DNA of 64,000 nt. Source: Diaphorobacter aerolatus (GTDB lineage: Bacteria; Pseudomonadota; Gammaproteobacteria; Burkholderiales; Burkholderiaceae_C). This document shows, in pieces, positions 28,878 to 38,181 of this stretch. A model generated the notes under the pieces. That model was not told the DNA's origin, did not search any database, and worked only from the letters and a program-made list of their open reading frames with translations. The stretch is from contig NZ_CP060783.1 of assembly GCF_014489535.1 (NCBI RefSeq), positions 3,927,501 to 3,991,500 on the forward strand, written 5' to 3'. Within the stretch, counting starts at the first letter, position 1; every line of letters starts with the position of its first letter. A program made the translations under genes and the position numbers.

Positions 28878-29531
28878 TTACTTCTTCTTCTTGGCGTCAG
28901 CGGCAGGAGCGGCGGCGGCAGCAGCAGCATCGCCTTCGGCGGCCGGAGCAACTTCTTCAACTTCTTCCTCTGGCGGCAGGTTGACGGACAGCAGAGCGGG
29001 ATCGCTCTTGTTGCCACGCTGGACCAGCGTCACACCCTTGGGCAGCTTGACGTCGCTGATGTGCAGAGGGGCGTTCTTTTGCAGGCCGCTCAGGTCCACT
29101 TCCACGAATTCGGGCAGGTCCTTGGGCAGGCAGGTGACTTCGAGTTCGTTCACCAGAATGGTCACGAGGCACTTGTCGACCTTGACTGCATCCGATTCTT
29201 CTGCGCCGTTGAAGTGCAGTGGCACCTTCATGTGCAGCTTGGTCTTGGCGTCCACGCGTTGGAAGTCAACGTGCAGAACCAGTTGCTTGTAGGGGTGGAA
29301 TTGCACGTCACGCAGCAGCACCTTGCCAGCCTTGCCGTCGACTTCCATGTCCAGCACGGACGCGTGGAAGGCTTCCTTCTTCAGGGCGTGCCACAGGTTG
29401 TTGTGGTCCAGCTCGACCAGTTGAGGCTGGCCTTCACCACCGTAGACGATACCGGGCGTGCGGCCCGAAATACGCAGACGGCGGCTCGCACCCGTGCCTT
29501 GCTTTGCGCGCTCAAAAGCGACGAATTTCAT
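28878..29531 (-). CDS. rplY: 50S ribosomal protein L25 (CTC type)
   Basis: A 217-residue long-form L25. The N-terminal 5S-rRNA-binding domain ([39 protein letters not shown]) is followed by the beta-rich C-terminal domain of the general stress protein CTC form. The tail is Glu/Ala-rich and ends in four lysines. It lies between prs and pth, the usual betaproteobacterial order, 130 bases ahead of pth. Confidence 0.96.
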   Translation of the reverse strand: MKFVAFERAKQGTGASRRLRISGRTPGIVYGGEGQPQLVELDHNNLWHALKKEAFHASVLDMEVDGKAGKVLLRDVQFHPYKQLVLHVDFQRVDAKTKLHMKVPLHFNGAEESDAVKVDKCLVTILVNELEVTCLPKDLPEFVEVDLSGLQKNAPLHISDVKLPKGVTLVQRGNKSDPALLSVNLPPEEEVEEVAPAAEGDAAAAAAAPAADAKKKK

Positions 29532-29625
29532 AACAGACTCCTATTTGGATCGGCCGCGACCAGCCTGATCCGATTACAAAGAACCGTTGCCGGTTCGCCA
29601 GATTGTCCGTCTCCGGACAACACAC

Positions 29626-29645
29626 AAGCCTCCCGAAGGAGGCTT
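29626..29645 (-). terminator. Stem-loop between prs and rplY
   Basis: Perfect 8-bp inverted repeat aagcctcc / ggaggctt around a cgaa loop (ttcg on the minus strand), 37 bases after the prs stop on the minus strand. A T-rich stretch follows only weakly on either side, so it may be an attenuator or processing hairpin in the prs-rplY transcript rather than a strong terminator. Confidence 0.55.
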
Positions 29646-29681
29646 GGTGGTTTTGATGCGCGGCCTTGTGGGCCGCAGGCA

Positions 29682-30656
29682 TCAGAAATTGTTGTTCTGT
29701 TCCGAGAACAGGCTCATCACCGACTCGCCCGTGTTGATGCGCTGGATCGTCTCGGCGATCAGCGGTGCCACGGATAGTTGGCGAATCTTGCTACAGCCCT
29801 TGGCGGCATCGCTCAGGGGGATGGTGTTGGTCACGACCACTTCGTCGAGCGCCGAGCCCTTGGCGATGCGCTCGATGGCGGGGCCGGAGAAGATCGGGTG
29901 CGTGCAGTAGGCGTAGACGTTCGTCGCGCCGCGCTCCTTGAGCACCTCGGCGGCCTTCACCAGCGTGCCGGCGGTGTCGATCATGTCGTCCATGACCACG
30001 CAGTTGCGGCCTTCGATGTCGCCGATCACGTGCATCACCTCGGAGACGTTCGCCTTCGGGCGGCGCTTGTCGATGATCGCGAGGTCGGTGCCGAGTTGCT
30101 TGGCCAGGGCGCGGGCACGCACCACGCCGCCAACGTCGGGACTGACAACGATGAGGTTCTCGTACTTCTGCTGGTTCAGATCACGCAGCAGAACGGGCGA
30201 TGCGTAGATGTTGTCGACCGGAATGTCGAAGAACCCCTGAATCTGGTCGGCGTGCAGGTCCATGGTGAGAACGCGGGCGACACCCACGGTCTGCAGCAGG
30301 TCCGCAACCACCTTGGCCGAAATCGGCACACGCGAGGAGCGCGGGCGGCGATCCTGGCGGGCGTAGCCGAAATACGGAATCACGGCGCTGATGCGTTCGG
30401 CAGAAGCGCGCTTGAGCGCATCCACCATGATCAGCAGTTCCATGAGGTTTTCGTTCGTGGGCGCGCAGGTCGACTGAACGACGAACACGTCGCGGGCGCG
30501 AACGTTCTGTTTGATTTCGACGGTGACTTCACCATCGGAGAAGCGACCCACATCCATCGCACCAAGATTGGTGCCAAGATGCTTGACGATTTCTGAAGCC
30601 AGGCCAGGATTGGCATTGCCCGTGAAAACCATGAAGTCGGGGTTGTTGGCGTGCAT
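29682..30656 (-). CDS. prs: Ribose-phosphate pyrophosphokinase
   Basis: A 324-residue PRPP synthetase. The PRPP-binding loop reads [12 protein letters not shown], the ATP/Mg region contains [18 protein letters not shown] and [14 protein letters not shown], and [12 protein letters not shown] is near the start. It transfers pyrophosphate from ATP to ribose 5-phosphate for nucleotide, His and Trp synthesis. The ATG at 30656 matches the usual N-terminus ([19 protein letters not shown]); an in-frame start at 30695 would run into the tRNA-Gln side and is rejected. The tRNA gene ends 45 bases upstream. Confidence 0.96.
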   Translation of the reverse strand: MHANNPDFMVFTGNANPGLASEIVKHLGTNLGAMDVGRFSDGEVTVEIKQNVRARDVFVVQSTCAPTNENLMELLIMVDALKRASAERISAVIPYFGYARQDRRPRSSRVPISAKVVADLLQTVGVARVLTMDLHADQIQGFFDIPVDNIYASPVLLRDLNQQKYENLIVVSPDVGGVVRARALAKQLGTDLAIIDKRRPKANVSEVMHVIGDIEGRNCVVMDDMIDTAGTLVKAAEVLKERGATNVYAYCTHPIFSGPAIERIAKGSALDEVVVTNTIPLSDAAKGCSKIRQLSVAPLIAETIQRINTGESVMSLFSEQNNNF

Positions 30657-30701
30657 GAGATGCTCAGCGGTCTGACTTAAATCCCGTGGGGACAATTTAA
30701 T

Positions 30702-30778
30702 TGGCAGGGGAAGAAGGATTCGAACCTTCGCATGCCGGAATCAAAATCCGGTGCCTTAACCAGCTTGGCGACTCCCCT
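30702..30778 (-). tRNA. tRNA-Gln (anticodon TTG)
   Basis: Read on the minus strand, 77 nt including an encoded CCA. Acceptor arms are AGGGGAG and TTCCCCT (one G-T pair), the D arm is GCCAAGCTGGTTAAGGC, the anticodon stem is CCGGA/TCCGG with loop TTTTGAT (anticodon TTG), and the T arm is GAAGG/CCTTC with loop TTCGAAT. It lies 24 bases after ispE and 45 before prs on the same strand, so it may be released from a shared transcript. Confidence 0.96.
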
Positions 30779-30802
30779 ACACGGGTCGACTGCCGAAGGC
30801 AA

Positions 30803-31665
30803 TCAACCTGGATTCTTGTCTGAAGCCCACCCCGTCAGAGGATGAACGTTCAGATTGCTGCATACCTTGATCTGCCAGGCGCCGGGCGCATCGGTCAGAT
30901 CTACTGCATACGGCATCTGTGCAAACACTGCACTTCCTGAGCCCGTCATTCTAGCATGCAAACCCTTCGATTCCAAAAAGTCGATGACTTTTTTCACATC
31001 GGGGCAGAGCGCCTGAGCGACCGGCTGCAAGTCGTTACTTCCAAATTGGTAGTGTGCTGCAGCAAAGTCTTCGATTGTAGCATGCTTTGAATCACGTCTC
31101 AGAAGAGGACTCGAGAAAATTCCCTTGGTATCCAGTCCTGCTTCCGGCTTGATCACGACAAACCGGGTTTGCGGTGGTAGCTGCTGCGAATCGAGAGGTT
31201 GGATTATGTCACCGATTCCACTCACAAAAGCCGTTCTTCCGGACAAAAAGAACGGAACGTCGGCACCCAGTTTCAGGCCGATGGCCAGCAGTTGTGATAG
31301 CGGAAGATGCAGGTCCCACAAGCGATTGAGCGCCAAAAGAGTGCTTGCAGCGTCCGAGGAGCCGCCGCCCATGCCCGCCTGCGCCGGCACGCGCTTGGCG
31401 ATGCCGATGTGCGCGCCCAAAGACCTGCCGCCAGCCTGTTGCAGTGCATGTGCGGCGCGGGTGCACAGGTCGTCGGGCGGCAGCGCGACGGTAAGGTCTT
31501 CGCGCGTGATCCGGCCATCGCTGCGGACTTCGAAATGCAGCGTATCGTGCCAGTCGATGAGCGTGAACACCGACTCGAGCAGGTGGTAGCCGTCGTCGCG
31601 GCGTCCCGTGATGTGCAGAAAGAGATTGAGCTTGGCCGGGCCGGCACGTCGTAGATGGCCTGCAT
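30803..31665 (-). CDS. ispE: 4-(cytidine 5'-diphospho)-2-C-methyl-D-erythritol kinase, apparent frameshift
   Basis: GHMP kinase of the MEP isoprenoid pathway. The GHMP motif is PAQAGMGGGSSDAAS, with a terminal HARMTGSGSAVFA. The start MQAIYDVPAPAKLNLFLHITG at 31665 needs one extra C near 31638-31640 (GTGCCGGCCCGGCC on the coding strand). With it the protein is 287 residues, the usual size. The gene starts nine bases after the lolB stop, as in most proteobacteria, where lolB-ispE-tRNA-prs form one unit. The enzyme is essential, so the break should be an error. Confidence 0.93.
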
Positions 31666-31674
31666 GGCGCTTCT

Positions 31675-32175
31675 CTAGCGATTGAGGACAATCCGCAGCA
31701 CGGCTACCGGTTGCGGCGAGAAGCGCGTGGCGACGAGGCGCCCGCTGTCGATGCGGCTCAGATCGGCCGTCCAGCCGGTGGCCTTCACGTCGACGCCCCG
31801 CAGCCAGCCGAACAAGGCCTGGATCGGTAGATCGTTGCCTGTGAGCTGGATGAGCAACTCACCCAACGAGTCGGATACGAGCCGCTGGTCCGGTGAATCC
31901 AGCGTGGCCGTTCCTGGCGACCACTTCAGCTTGGCAAGCACGTTGCCCAGCGGGTTGTAGAGCGTGAGGTCGCCGCGCTGCGCATCGCCCGACAAATCAA
32001 ACGCGGCGCTGAAGTTCTTCTCGGCACCTTCCTCGATCTGCAGGCCGAGACGGCCACTCCAGAAGTCTTCCCCATTGATGGATTGATCGGGTTTGAGCCT
32101 GGGCCGGGTGCACGCGCTGAGCAGCGCAGCCGTGCCCAGCACCATGATCGAGCGGCGATGCAGGCCCTGCCTCAA
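31675..32175 (-). CDS. lolB: Outer-membrane lipoprotein LolB
   Basis: A 166-residue lipoprotein that receives lipoproteins from LolA and inserts them into the outer membrane. The start is set at the TTG at 32175, which overlaps the TGA of the upstream TPR gene and gives a normal signal peptide (LRQGLHRRSIMVLGTAALLSAC) with lipobox LLSAC. The later ATG at 32145 would leave no charged n-region. The body has the GRLGLQIEEG strand and the PIQALFGWLRG segment that matches the protruding hydrophobic loop region of LolB. Confidence 0.88.
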   Translation of the reverse strand: MRQGLHRRSIMVLGTAALLSACTRPRLKPDQSINGEDFWSGRLGLQIEEGAEKNFSAAFDLSGDAQRGDLTLYNPLGNVLAKLKWSPGTATLDSPDQRLVSDSLGELLIQLTGNDLPIQALFGWLRGVDVKATGWTADLSRIDSGRLVATRFSPQPVAVLRIVLNR

Positions 32176-33965
32176 GGCTTGACCCCCAGACGCTTGAGCG
32201 TCTCGAGCAGCGTCTCGTTGTCGGGTTCGCTTTTCAGGCCCTTGCGCCAGACGTCCTTCGCCTTGGCCTGATCGCCCATGCTCCACAGCACTTCGCCGTA
32301 GTGAGCAGCGATTTCCGCGTCCTGCTGGCGGGCGAAAATCTTCTCGAAGATGCGTGCGGATTCTTCCTTGTTGCCGAGGCGGAACTCGACCCAGGCCTTG
32401 CTGTCCATGATGAATGGATCGTCGGGCGCGTATTTGAGCGCCGAATCGATCAGCGACCGGGCCTCTTCGAGATTCACGCCGCGCTCCGCGAACGAGTATC
32501 CGAGCGCATTGCGTGCGTGGTAATAGTCGGGCTGGCGGTCGATGATCTTGCGCAGCAGTTGCTCCATCTGCGTGATGTTGCCGGCCTTCTCGGCCAGCAT
32601 GGCCTGTTCGTAGAGCAGATCGTTGTCTTTGGGCATCAGGGCCGCGGCCTCGCCCACGATTTTGGCGGCTTCGTCGTATTGCTTGGCTTCCTTGAGCAGT
32701 TGCGCATCGGCCAGCATCTTGCGCTGGCGCTCCTCATCGGTATTGGCGGGCAGGGCCTGCACGAGCGCGCGCGCTCCGGACAGGTTGCCTTGCTTGGCCA
32801 AGAGCGTGGCACGCTGGTTGCTCACCGAAAAATCGCCGGGCGAGACCTTGTCGGCCTTGACGAGCCATTCCTCGGCCTTCGCATACTGGCCGCGATCCAT
32901 GGCGATCTGGGAGACCATCAGGTAGGCGCGCGACAGCGCCTTCGCGACCGTGGGGCTGCTCGCATTGGGTTCAGACAGCGCGATATAGCGTTGCAGCGCG
33001 ACATCGGCCTCGTCGATGCGTTTGCCCTGCACGTCGAGCGACGCGAGCACCAGCCAGGCGTCCGCCAGTTCGGGGTTGCTCTTGGTGAGCGCAGCGAGTT
33101 GCTCTCGTGCCTCGTCCGAGCGACGCTCCTGCAACAGGTAGCGCGCATAGTTCATGCGTACCTCGGGGCTGGGGTTGCCCGCCAGATAGGTCTTGAGCAA
33201 ATTCTGGGCACCCGGCACTCCGGCATCCACAAGTTGCAGCGCCAGCGTGCCGGCGCCGTCGTCCGAGGGATCGAGCTTCATGGCCTGCTGCATCGCCTCC
33301 AGCGCGCCGCTTGGATTGTCCGCCGCCAGACGCATGCGCCCGATGGTGGTCCACGCGGTGGGTCCGGTGGCCGGATTGCTGAGTTCGCCTGCGGTCGCGT
33401 TCTCGACCACCTTGGCAGCCAGCGCCTTGTCACTGACCCGGCCATAGACCTGCGGCAATGCCTTGAGCGTGAGCAGCTTCACGCGCTGATTGGACAGCGC
33501 AAGTTCCTGCTTGAGCGGGCCCGCGGTGTCTTCGACGCGGTTGAGAATCACCAGAATCTGCAACAGATAGCGGTTGGCATCGCGCGAATTGGGGAAGGCG
33601 TCCTTCCAGGCATGCGCGGCGATCAGCGCGCTCTCGGCCGAGCGCGATTGCAGCGCGATCTGCGTCGCACGCTGATAAAGCTGCTCCTGGCCACTGCGGC
33701 GCGCGGCGTCCAGCATCAGCGCGTAGCCCGATGCCGGATCCCCTTGACCGGTGGTCATCTCGCCGATGAGAAGTTCGTAGAACAGCTCCGCGTCGACCGC
33801 CGCCTTGTCGTCGCTGGACGACTCCTCGTCTGCGGGCAGGGCCGTGTCGGAATCGGGCACGGCCGGTGCCTGCGCCCAGGAAATGTGGGCGTGCATGACC
33901 ATGGCCGCAGCCAAGGCAACTGCCCGTAAACGATGAATTTGCACCATCAGATCATAATAATCCAT
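32172..33965 (-). CDS. Tetratricopeptide repeat protein, exported
   Basis: A 597-residue protein. The start at 33965 gives a signal peptide (HRLRAVALAAAMVMHAHISWAQA), followed by an acidic linker (DEESSSDDKAAVDAELFYELL) and helical TPR repeats through the rest, for example ALEAMQQAMKLDPSDDGAG, AEEWLVKADKVSPGDFSV and EEARSLIDSALKYAPDD. The last segment ends TLKRLGVKP. The protein probably acts as a periplasmic or outer-membrane scaffold. It is translationally coupled to lolB, suggesting a link with envelope biogenesis. It is divergent from mutM with about 90 bases between the starts. Confidence 0.85.
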   Translation of the reverse strand: MDYYDLMVQIHRLRAVALAAAMVMHAHISWAQAPAVPDSDTALPADEESSSDDKAAVDAELFYELLIGEMTTGQGDPASGYALMLDAARRSGQEQLYQRATQIALQSRSAESALIAAHAWKDAFPNSRDANRYLLQILVILNRVEDTAGPLKQELALSNQRVKLLTLKALPQVYGRVSDKALAAKVVENATAGELSNPATGPTAWTTIGRMRLAADNPSGALEAMQQAMKLDPSDDGAGTLALQLVDAGVPGAQNLLKTYLAGNPSPEVRMNYARYLLQERRSDEAREQLAALTKSNPELADAWLVLASLDVQGKRIDEADVALQRYIALSEPNASSPTVAKALSRAYLMVSQIAMDRGQYAKAEEWLVKADKVSPGDFSVSNQRATLLAKQGNLSGARALVQALPANTDEERQRKMLADAQLLKEAKQYDEAAKIVGEAAALMPKDNDLLYEQAMLAEKAGNITQMEQLLRKIIDRQPDYYHARNALGYSFAERGVNLEEARSLIDSALKYAPDDPFIMDSKAWVEFRLGNKEESARIFEKIFARQQDAEIAAHYGEVLWSMGDQAKAKDVWRKGLKSEPDNETLLETLKRLGVKP

Positions 33966-34055
33966 GCTTGGGCCTGTTCGAGAATCCTCTGTGCGAATCA
34001 GGCGTCGGGCAGATGGCGCGGAACGGGATGAACGCAAGGGAAGGTGATTGTCGAT

Positions 34056-34871
34056 ATGCCAGAGTTGCCGGAAGTGGAAGTCACGCGGCGCAGCTTTGCT
34101 GAACAGATCAGCGGCGCGCAGATAAGTTCGGTGTTTCTTGGCAAGCCGCTGCGCTGGCCGCTGGGCGTGATGCCGCAAACGCTCGTCGGGCGGTCGGTGC
34201 TCGAGGTGCGTCGGCGTGGCAAGTATCTGCTCGTCGATTTGGATCGCGGCATGCTGATGATGCACCTCGGGATGTCGGGCAGTCTGCGGTTTGCCGCCGA
34301 ATTGCCGCCGCTGGGATCGCACGACCATTTCCAGCTCACCACCACCCACGGACTGCTGCGCCTGCATGACCCGCGCCGCTTCGGGGCAGTGCTTGCCGTG
34401 GAAGGCGAGGATGCCCCGCTCGCCGTCAAGCTGCTCGCGAGGCTCGGCCCCGAGCCACTGGCCGAAGATTTCAGGCTCGATGCGTTCAAGCTGGGGCTGA
34501 AGGCGAGCCGCCTGCCGATCAAGCAGTTGCTGCTCAGCGGAAAGATCGTCGTGGGAGTGGGCAACATCTACGCGTCGGAGGTGCTTTTTCTCTCAGGCAT
34601 ACGGCCGACGACACCGGCCCACAAGATCGGGCCGATGCGTGCGCAGAAGCTGCACACCGCGATCCGCGAGGTGCTTGCGCGCGCGGTGGCCACGGGTGGC
34701 AGCACGCTGCGCGATTTTTCTGCGGCCGACGGAAACGCCGGACATTTTCAACTCGAGGCCAACGTCTACGGTCGCGAGGGACAGCCCTGCAAGGTGTGCG
34801 GCACCGCGATCAGGATGCTTCGCCAGGGCCAGCGCAGCACGTTTTTCTGCCCGCACTGCCAGAAGCCGTGA
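34056..34871 (+). CDS. mutM: Formamidopyrimidine-DNA glycosylase
   Basis: A 271-residue Fpg. The start is decided by chemistry: the enzyme needs Pro2 as nucleophile and Glu3, and [13 protein letters not shown] begins at 34056. An upstream in-frame GTG at 34044 would bury the proline. The lysine finger region ([11 protein letters not shown]), the helix-two-turn-helix ([10 protein letters not shown]) and the zinc finger ([11 protein letters not shown] ... FCPHC) are present. It removes 8-oxoguanine paired with C. mutY lies 2.2 kb downstream on the same strand, with a dynamin-like gene between them. Confidence 0.97.
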   Translation: MPELPEVEVTRRSFAEQISGAQISSVFLGKPLRWPLGVMPQTLVGRSVLEVRRRGKYLLVDLDRGMLMMHLGMSGSLRFAAELPPLGSHDHFQLTTTHGLLRLHDPRRFGAVLAVEGEDAPLAVKLLARLGPEPLAEDFRLDAFKLGLKASRLPIKQLLLSGKIVVGVGNIYASEVLFLSGIRPTTPAHKIGPMRAQKLHTAIREVLARAVATGGSTLRDFSAADGNAGHFQLEANVYGREGQPCKVCGTAIRMLRQGQRSTFFCPHCQKP

Positions 34872-34929
34872 CAAGCCAGGCTCCCGGGCGCGCCAGGTTG
34901 CGATGTCGCGACAAGATGGTCTCATTGCT

Positions 34930-34960
34930 TTGACGACTGACTATTGGGCGATGCTATATT
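34930..34960 (+). promoter_or_regulatory. Possible sigma-70 promoter of the dynamin-like gene
   Basis: TTGACG (34930-34935) and TATATT (34955-34960) are separated by 19 bases, two longer than ideal, and lie about 77 bases before the GTG start. The boxes are good matches, but the spacing makes the call tentative. Confidence 0.4.
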
Positions 34961-35036
34961 GCGTAAGTCACACAACCTTCGCAGCAACCGTCCACCAATG
35001 GTTGACGCGATATAACGAACAATAAGCAGATCTACC

Positions 35037-37010
35037 GTGGGCCCTTCATTCAACGAACAGTTTGATCAGCATGGCGTGTGGAAGCGCGCGTTTGCCCAAC
35101 AGCTCAAGCAGTTGGCTGAATGGATGAACGCGCACGAGCTGATGGATGCGTCCATCGAAGAGCGGCTCAAACGTCTCGAAGAACAGGTGCGCAGCGACAA
35201 GGTGATGGTCGCGTTCGTGGCCGAGTTCTCGCGCGGCAAGTCGGAGCTGATCAACGCCATCTTCTTTGCCGACTATGGCCGCCGCATCATGCCGGCCAGC
35301 GCCGGTCGCACGACGATGTGCCCGACCGAGCTGTCCTACGAGGCCGACACCGTCGCCTGCCTGCGCCTGTTGCCCATCGAGACGCGCCTGCAACCCCAGG
35401 GGCTGGCCGAATGGCGGCTGAAGCAGCAGCAATGGACCGAGATCGCGCTGGAAATCGAAGATGCCGACCAGATGGCCGCGTCGCTCGCCAAGGTGTCCGA
35501 AGTGCGCACCGTGTCGATCGACGAGGCACGCGCGCTGGGCTTCTGGCACGACGAATCGCCCGATGACAATCCGCTGGTCGATGCCAAGGGCATGGTCGAG
35601 GTGCCCATGTGGCGCCACGCGCTCATCAACGTGCCGCATCCGCTGCTCAAGCAGGGTCTGGTGATCCTGGACACGCCGGGTCTGAATGCCGTGGGCGCAG
35701 AGCCCGAATTGACGATCAACCTGATTCCGCAGGCGCACGCGGTGGTCTTCATCCTCGGCGCCGATACGGGTGTGACGCGCTCGGATCTGTCGATCTGGCG
35801 CGAGCATCTCGGCGCGACTGCCGAAACCAACGAGACGCGACTGGTCGTGCTCAACAAGATCGACACGCTGTGGGATTCCCTGAGCACGCCCACGCAGGTT
35901 CAGGAGCAGCTTGACCAGCAGTGCCGCAACTCGGCCGATATTCTGGGCGTGTCGCTGAGCCAGGTGGTGCCGGTGTCGGCGCAAAAGGGGCTGGTTGCGA
36001 AGATCACCGCCGACGACATGCTGCTTGAGGCGAGTGGCCTGCCGCATCTTGAAGAGGCGCTGGGCGAGGGCATTCTCGGCCGCCGCCAGTCGATTCTGCG
36101 CGGCGTGGTCGCCAACGGTGTTCATGGCCTGCACGCCGAGACGCGAAGAGTGCTCAATATTCGCCGCCGGGACCTCGACGACCAGATGTCCGAGCTCAAC
36201 AGCCTGCGCGGCAAGAACGCCAACGTCATTCAGGCGATGCGTGGCCGCATCGAGCTTGAGCAGCGCGATTTCGATTCCAGCGCGGCCAAGGTGCAGGCGC
36301 TGCGCGCGGTGCATCTGAAAATGATGCGCGATCTGTTCCATCGGCTCGGCTCGCGAGCGCTCAAGGCCGAGATGGCGCCGTTCGCCGACGCATTGCAGGG
36401 CAGCGTCTTGAAGCTCGGCCTGCGCAAGGTCTATGCGGACACGATGATGCGCGTGCGCGGGCTGCTGGAGCAGGCGCAGGCTTCGGGAGCCGAGATCCGG
36501 GACATGCTCGGTGGAACCTTCCGCCAGCTCAACGCGGAGTTCGGCTTTTCGCTCCAGGCACCGGCTGCGCCGCAGTTCGAAGCCTATGTGGCCGACATGC
36601 TCGAGATCGAGCGCCGCCATGAACAGTACATCGGCATGGGCAATACCTTGCGCCTCGCGCAGCCGGAGTTTGCCCAGCGCCTGCTGCGCGGCCTCACGCT
36701 GCGACTGCGTGCCGTGCTCGACAGCGCATCCAACGAACTGGAACTGTGGAGCAAGTCCGCCACCGCGCAACTCGATGCCCAACTGCGCGAGCGCAAGCGC
36801 AGCTTCGCACGCCGCATTGAAGCAGTCGATCGCATACAGACAGCCGCGAATGGTCTGGCCGAGCGCATCACGGAAATCGAGTCGGCGGAGGATCACCTCA
36901 AGGAGCTTGAGCAGCGCCTGACCAGTCTCACCGACCGTCTCGTGCACACACCGCTCGCGCCACAGGAGCGCATGGCGCAGCATCGGGAAGTCGATCTGCT
37001 GTTTGAATGA
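35037..37010 (+). CDS. Dynamin-like GTPase
   Basis: A 657-residue protein starting at GTG 35037. The GTPase part has G1 AEFSRGKSELINA (residues 62-74, with Ala at the place of the first P-loop Gly), G2 threonines in AGRTTMCPTE, G3 DTPGLN (Asp212) and G4 NKID (Asn273). A long helical region rich in charged residues follows, with coiled-coil-like stretches (QMSELNSLRGKNANVIQAMRG from about residue 383), resembling the stalk of bacterial dynamin-like proteins. No transmembrane paddle is obvious. Such proteins bind and remodel membranes. It lies between mutM and mutY, reading the same way, so a DNA-repair or envelope-stress link is possible but unproven. Confidence 0.82.
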   Translation: MGPSFNEQFDQHGVWKRAFAQQLKQLAEWMNAHELMDASIEERLKRLEEQVRSDKVMVAFVAEFSRGKSELINAIFFADYGRRIMPASAGRTTMCPTELSYEADTVACLRLLPIETRLQPQGLAEWRLKQQQWTEIALEIEDADQMAASLAKVSEVRTVSIDEARALGFWHDESPDDNPLVDAKGMVEVPMWRHALINVPHPLLKQGLVILDTPGLNAVGAEPELTINLIPQAHAVVFILGADTGVTRSDLSIWREHLGATAETNETRLVVLNKIDTLWDSLSTPTQVQEQLDQQCRNSADILGVSLSQVVPVSAQKGLVAKITADDMLLEASGLPHLEEALGEGILGRRQSILRGVVANGVHGLHAETRRVLNIRRRDLDDQMSELNSLRGKNANVIQAMRGRIELEQRDFDSSAAKVQALRAVHLKMMRDLFHRLGSRALKAEMAPFADALQGSVLKLGLRKVYADTMMRVRGLLEQAQASGAEIRDMLGGTFRQLNAEFGFSLQAPAAPQFEAYVADMLEIERRHEQYIGMGNTLRLAQPEFAQRLLRGLTLRLRAVLDSASNELELWSKSATAQLDAQLRERKRSFARRIEAVDRIQTAANGLAERITEIESAEDHLKELEQRLTSLTDRLVHTPLAPQERMAQHREVDLLFE

Positions 37011-37103
37011 GCCCGACGGACTTGCGAATGACGACGATGCGGACCGGGCCGGCGTGGCGCAATCCGGTTGTCGGTGTGAACAGACTCTGGTGATCGCGCA
37101 CCG

Positions 37104-38153
37104 ATGACAAGCGCAATTCCGGAAATTGCCACGCGCGTCGTGCGATGGCAGAAGGAGCATGGCCGCAACCACCTGCCATGGCAGAACACGCGGGACGCCT
37201 ACCGCGTGTGGCTCTCCGAGATCATGCTGCAGCAGACCCAGGTCGCCACGGTGCTGGACTACTACGCGCGCTTTCTCGAACGATTTCCCGACGTGAAGGC
37301 GCTCGCCGCCGCGCCGCAGGACGAGGTCCTGGCGCTGTGGAGCGGACTGGGCTACTACAGCCGCGCGCGCAATCTGCACAAGGCCGCGCAGCAGGTGGTG
37401 AGCGAATTCGGCGGCGAGTTTCCGCATACCGTCGAGCTACTGTCTTCACTGCCGGGCATCGGTCGTTCAACGGCCGGTGCGATTGCCTCGTTCTGCTTTG
37501 GTGAACGGTCCGCGATTCTGGACGCCAACGTGCGGCGCGTGCTCACGCGTGTGCTGGGTTTTGACGCGGACCTTGCCGTTGCCAGCAACGAGCGCAGGCT
37601 CTGGGCGCTGGCCGATCAGCTTCTGCCGGTTGACGATCTGCAGAACAATATGCCGCGCTATACCCAGGGCATGATGGATCTGGGCGCGGGCATATGCACG
37701 CCCCGGTCGCCCGCATGCCTGCTGTGCCCGCTGGAGTCCGTGTGCGTGGCCCGGCGAAACGGCCACCCGGAAAATTACCCCGTTCGTACGCGCACGCTCA
37801 AGCGCAGTGCGCATTCGTGGTGGCTGCTGCTTGCGCGCGACGAAGCGGGGCGGCTCTGGCTGGAGCGCAGGCCGCAGACCGGCATCTGGGCGGGACTGTA
37901 TTGCCCGCCGGTCTTCGACGAGCGGGCATTGCTCGAGCATGCTGCGGGAAGCGCAGCGCAGCTTGTGGACCTGCCGGTGGTCACGCATGTGCTCACGCAC
38001 CGCGATCTGTATCTGCATCCCGTCGTGGCCGAGGCGTCGGCGCGCCCGCCGCGCGTTGGCGAAGCGGTCGAAGGTGCCGGTTTCTTTGCGCCTTCGGCAT
38101 GGGCCGACCTCGGTCTTCCGGCTCCCGTGCGCAAGCTGCTCGCAACGCTCTGA
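37104..38153 (+). CDS. mutY: A/G-specific adenine glycosylase
   Basis: A 349-residue MutY. Catalytic Glu39 is in WLSEIMLQQTQV, the helix-hairpin-helix is LPGIGRSTAGAI with the active Asp in AILDANVRR, and the [4Fe-4S] loop is CTPRSPACLLCPLESVC (C-x6-C-x2-C-x5-C). The C-terminal Nudix-like 8-oxoG recognition domain (RRPQTGIWAGLYCPPVF, VTHVLTHRDLYL) is present. It excises A opposite 8-oxoG and works with MutM. The end is 28 bases from the end of rapZ, which is convergent. Confidence 0.97.
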   Translation: MTSAIPEIATRVVRWQKEHGRNHLPWQNTRDAYRVWLSEIMLQQTQVATVLDYYARFLERFPDVKALAAAPQDEVLALWSGLGYYSRARNLHKAAQQVVSEFGGEFPHTVELLSSLPGIGRSTAGAIASFCFGERSAILDANVRRVLTRVLGFDADLAVASNERRLWALADQLLPVDDLQNNMPRYTQGMMDLGAGICTPRSPACLLCPLESVCVARRNGHPENYPVRTRTLKRSAHSWWLLLARDEAGRLWLERRPQTGIWAGLYCPPVFDERALLEHAAGSAAQLVDLPVVTHVLTHRDLYLHPVVAEASARPPRVGEAVEGAGFFAPSAWADLGLPAPVRKLLATL

Positions 38154-38181
38154 CCAAGGGCGCGAGGAACGCCCGCGAATC

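Noticed and set aside
35046..37427. A long open frame (about 793 codons) opposite the dynamin-like gene and the start of mutY
   Set aside because: It spans two real plus-strand genes, and its His/Arg/Gln-rich composition is that of an antisense shadow.
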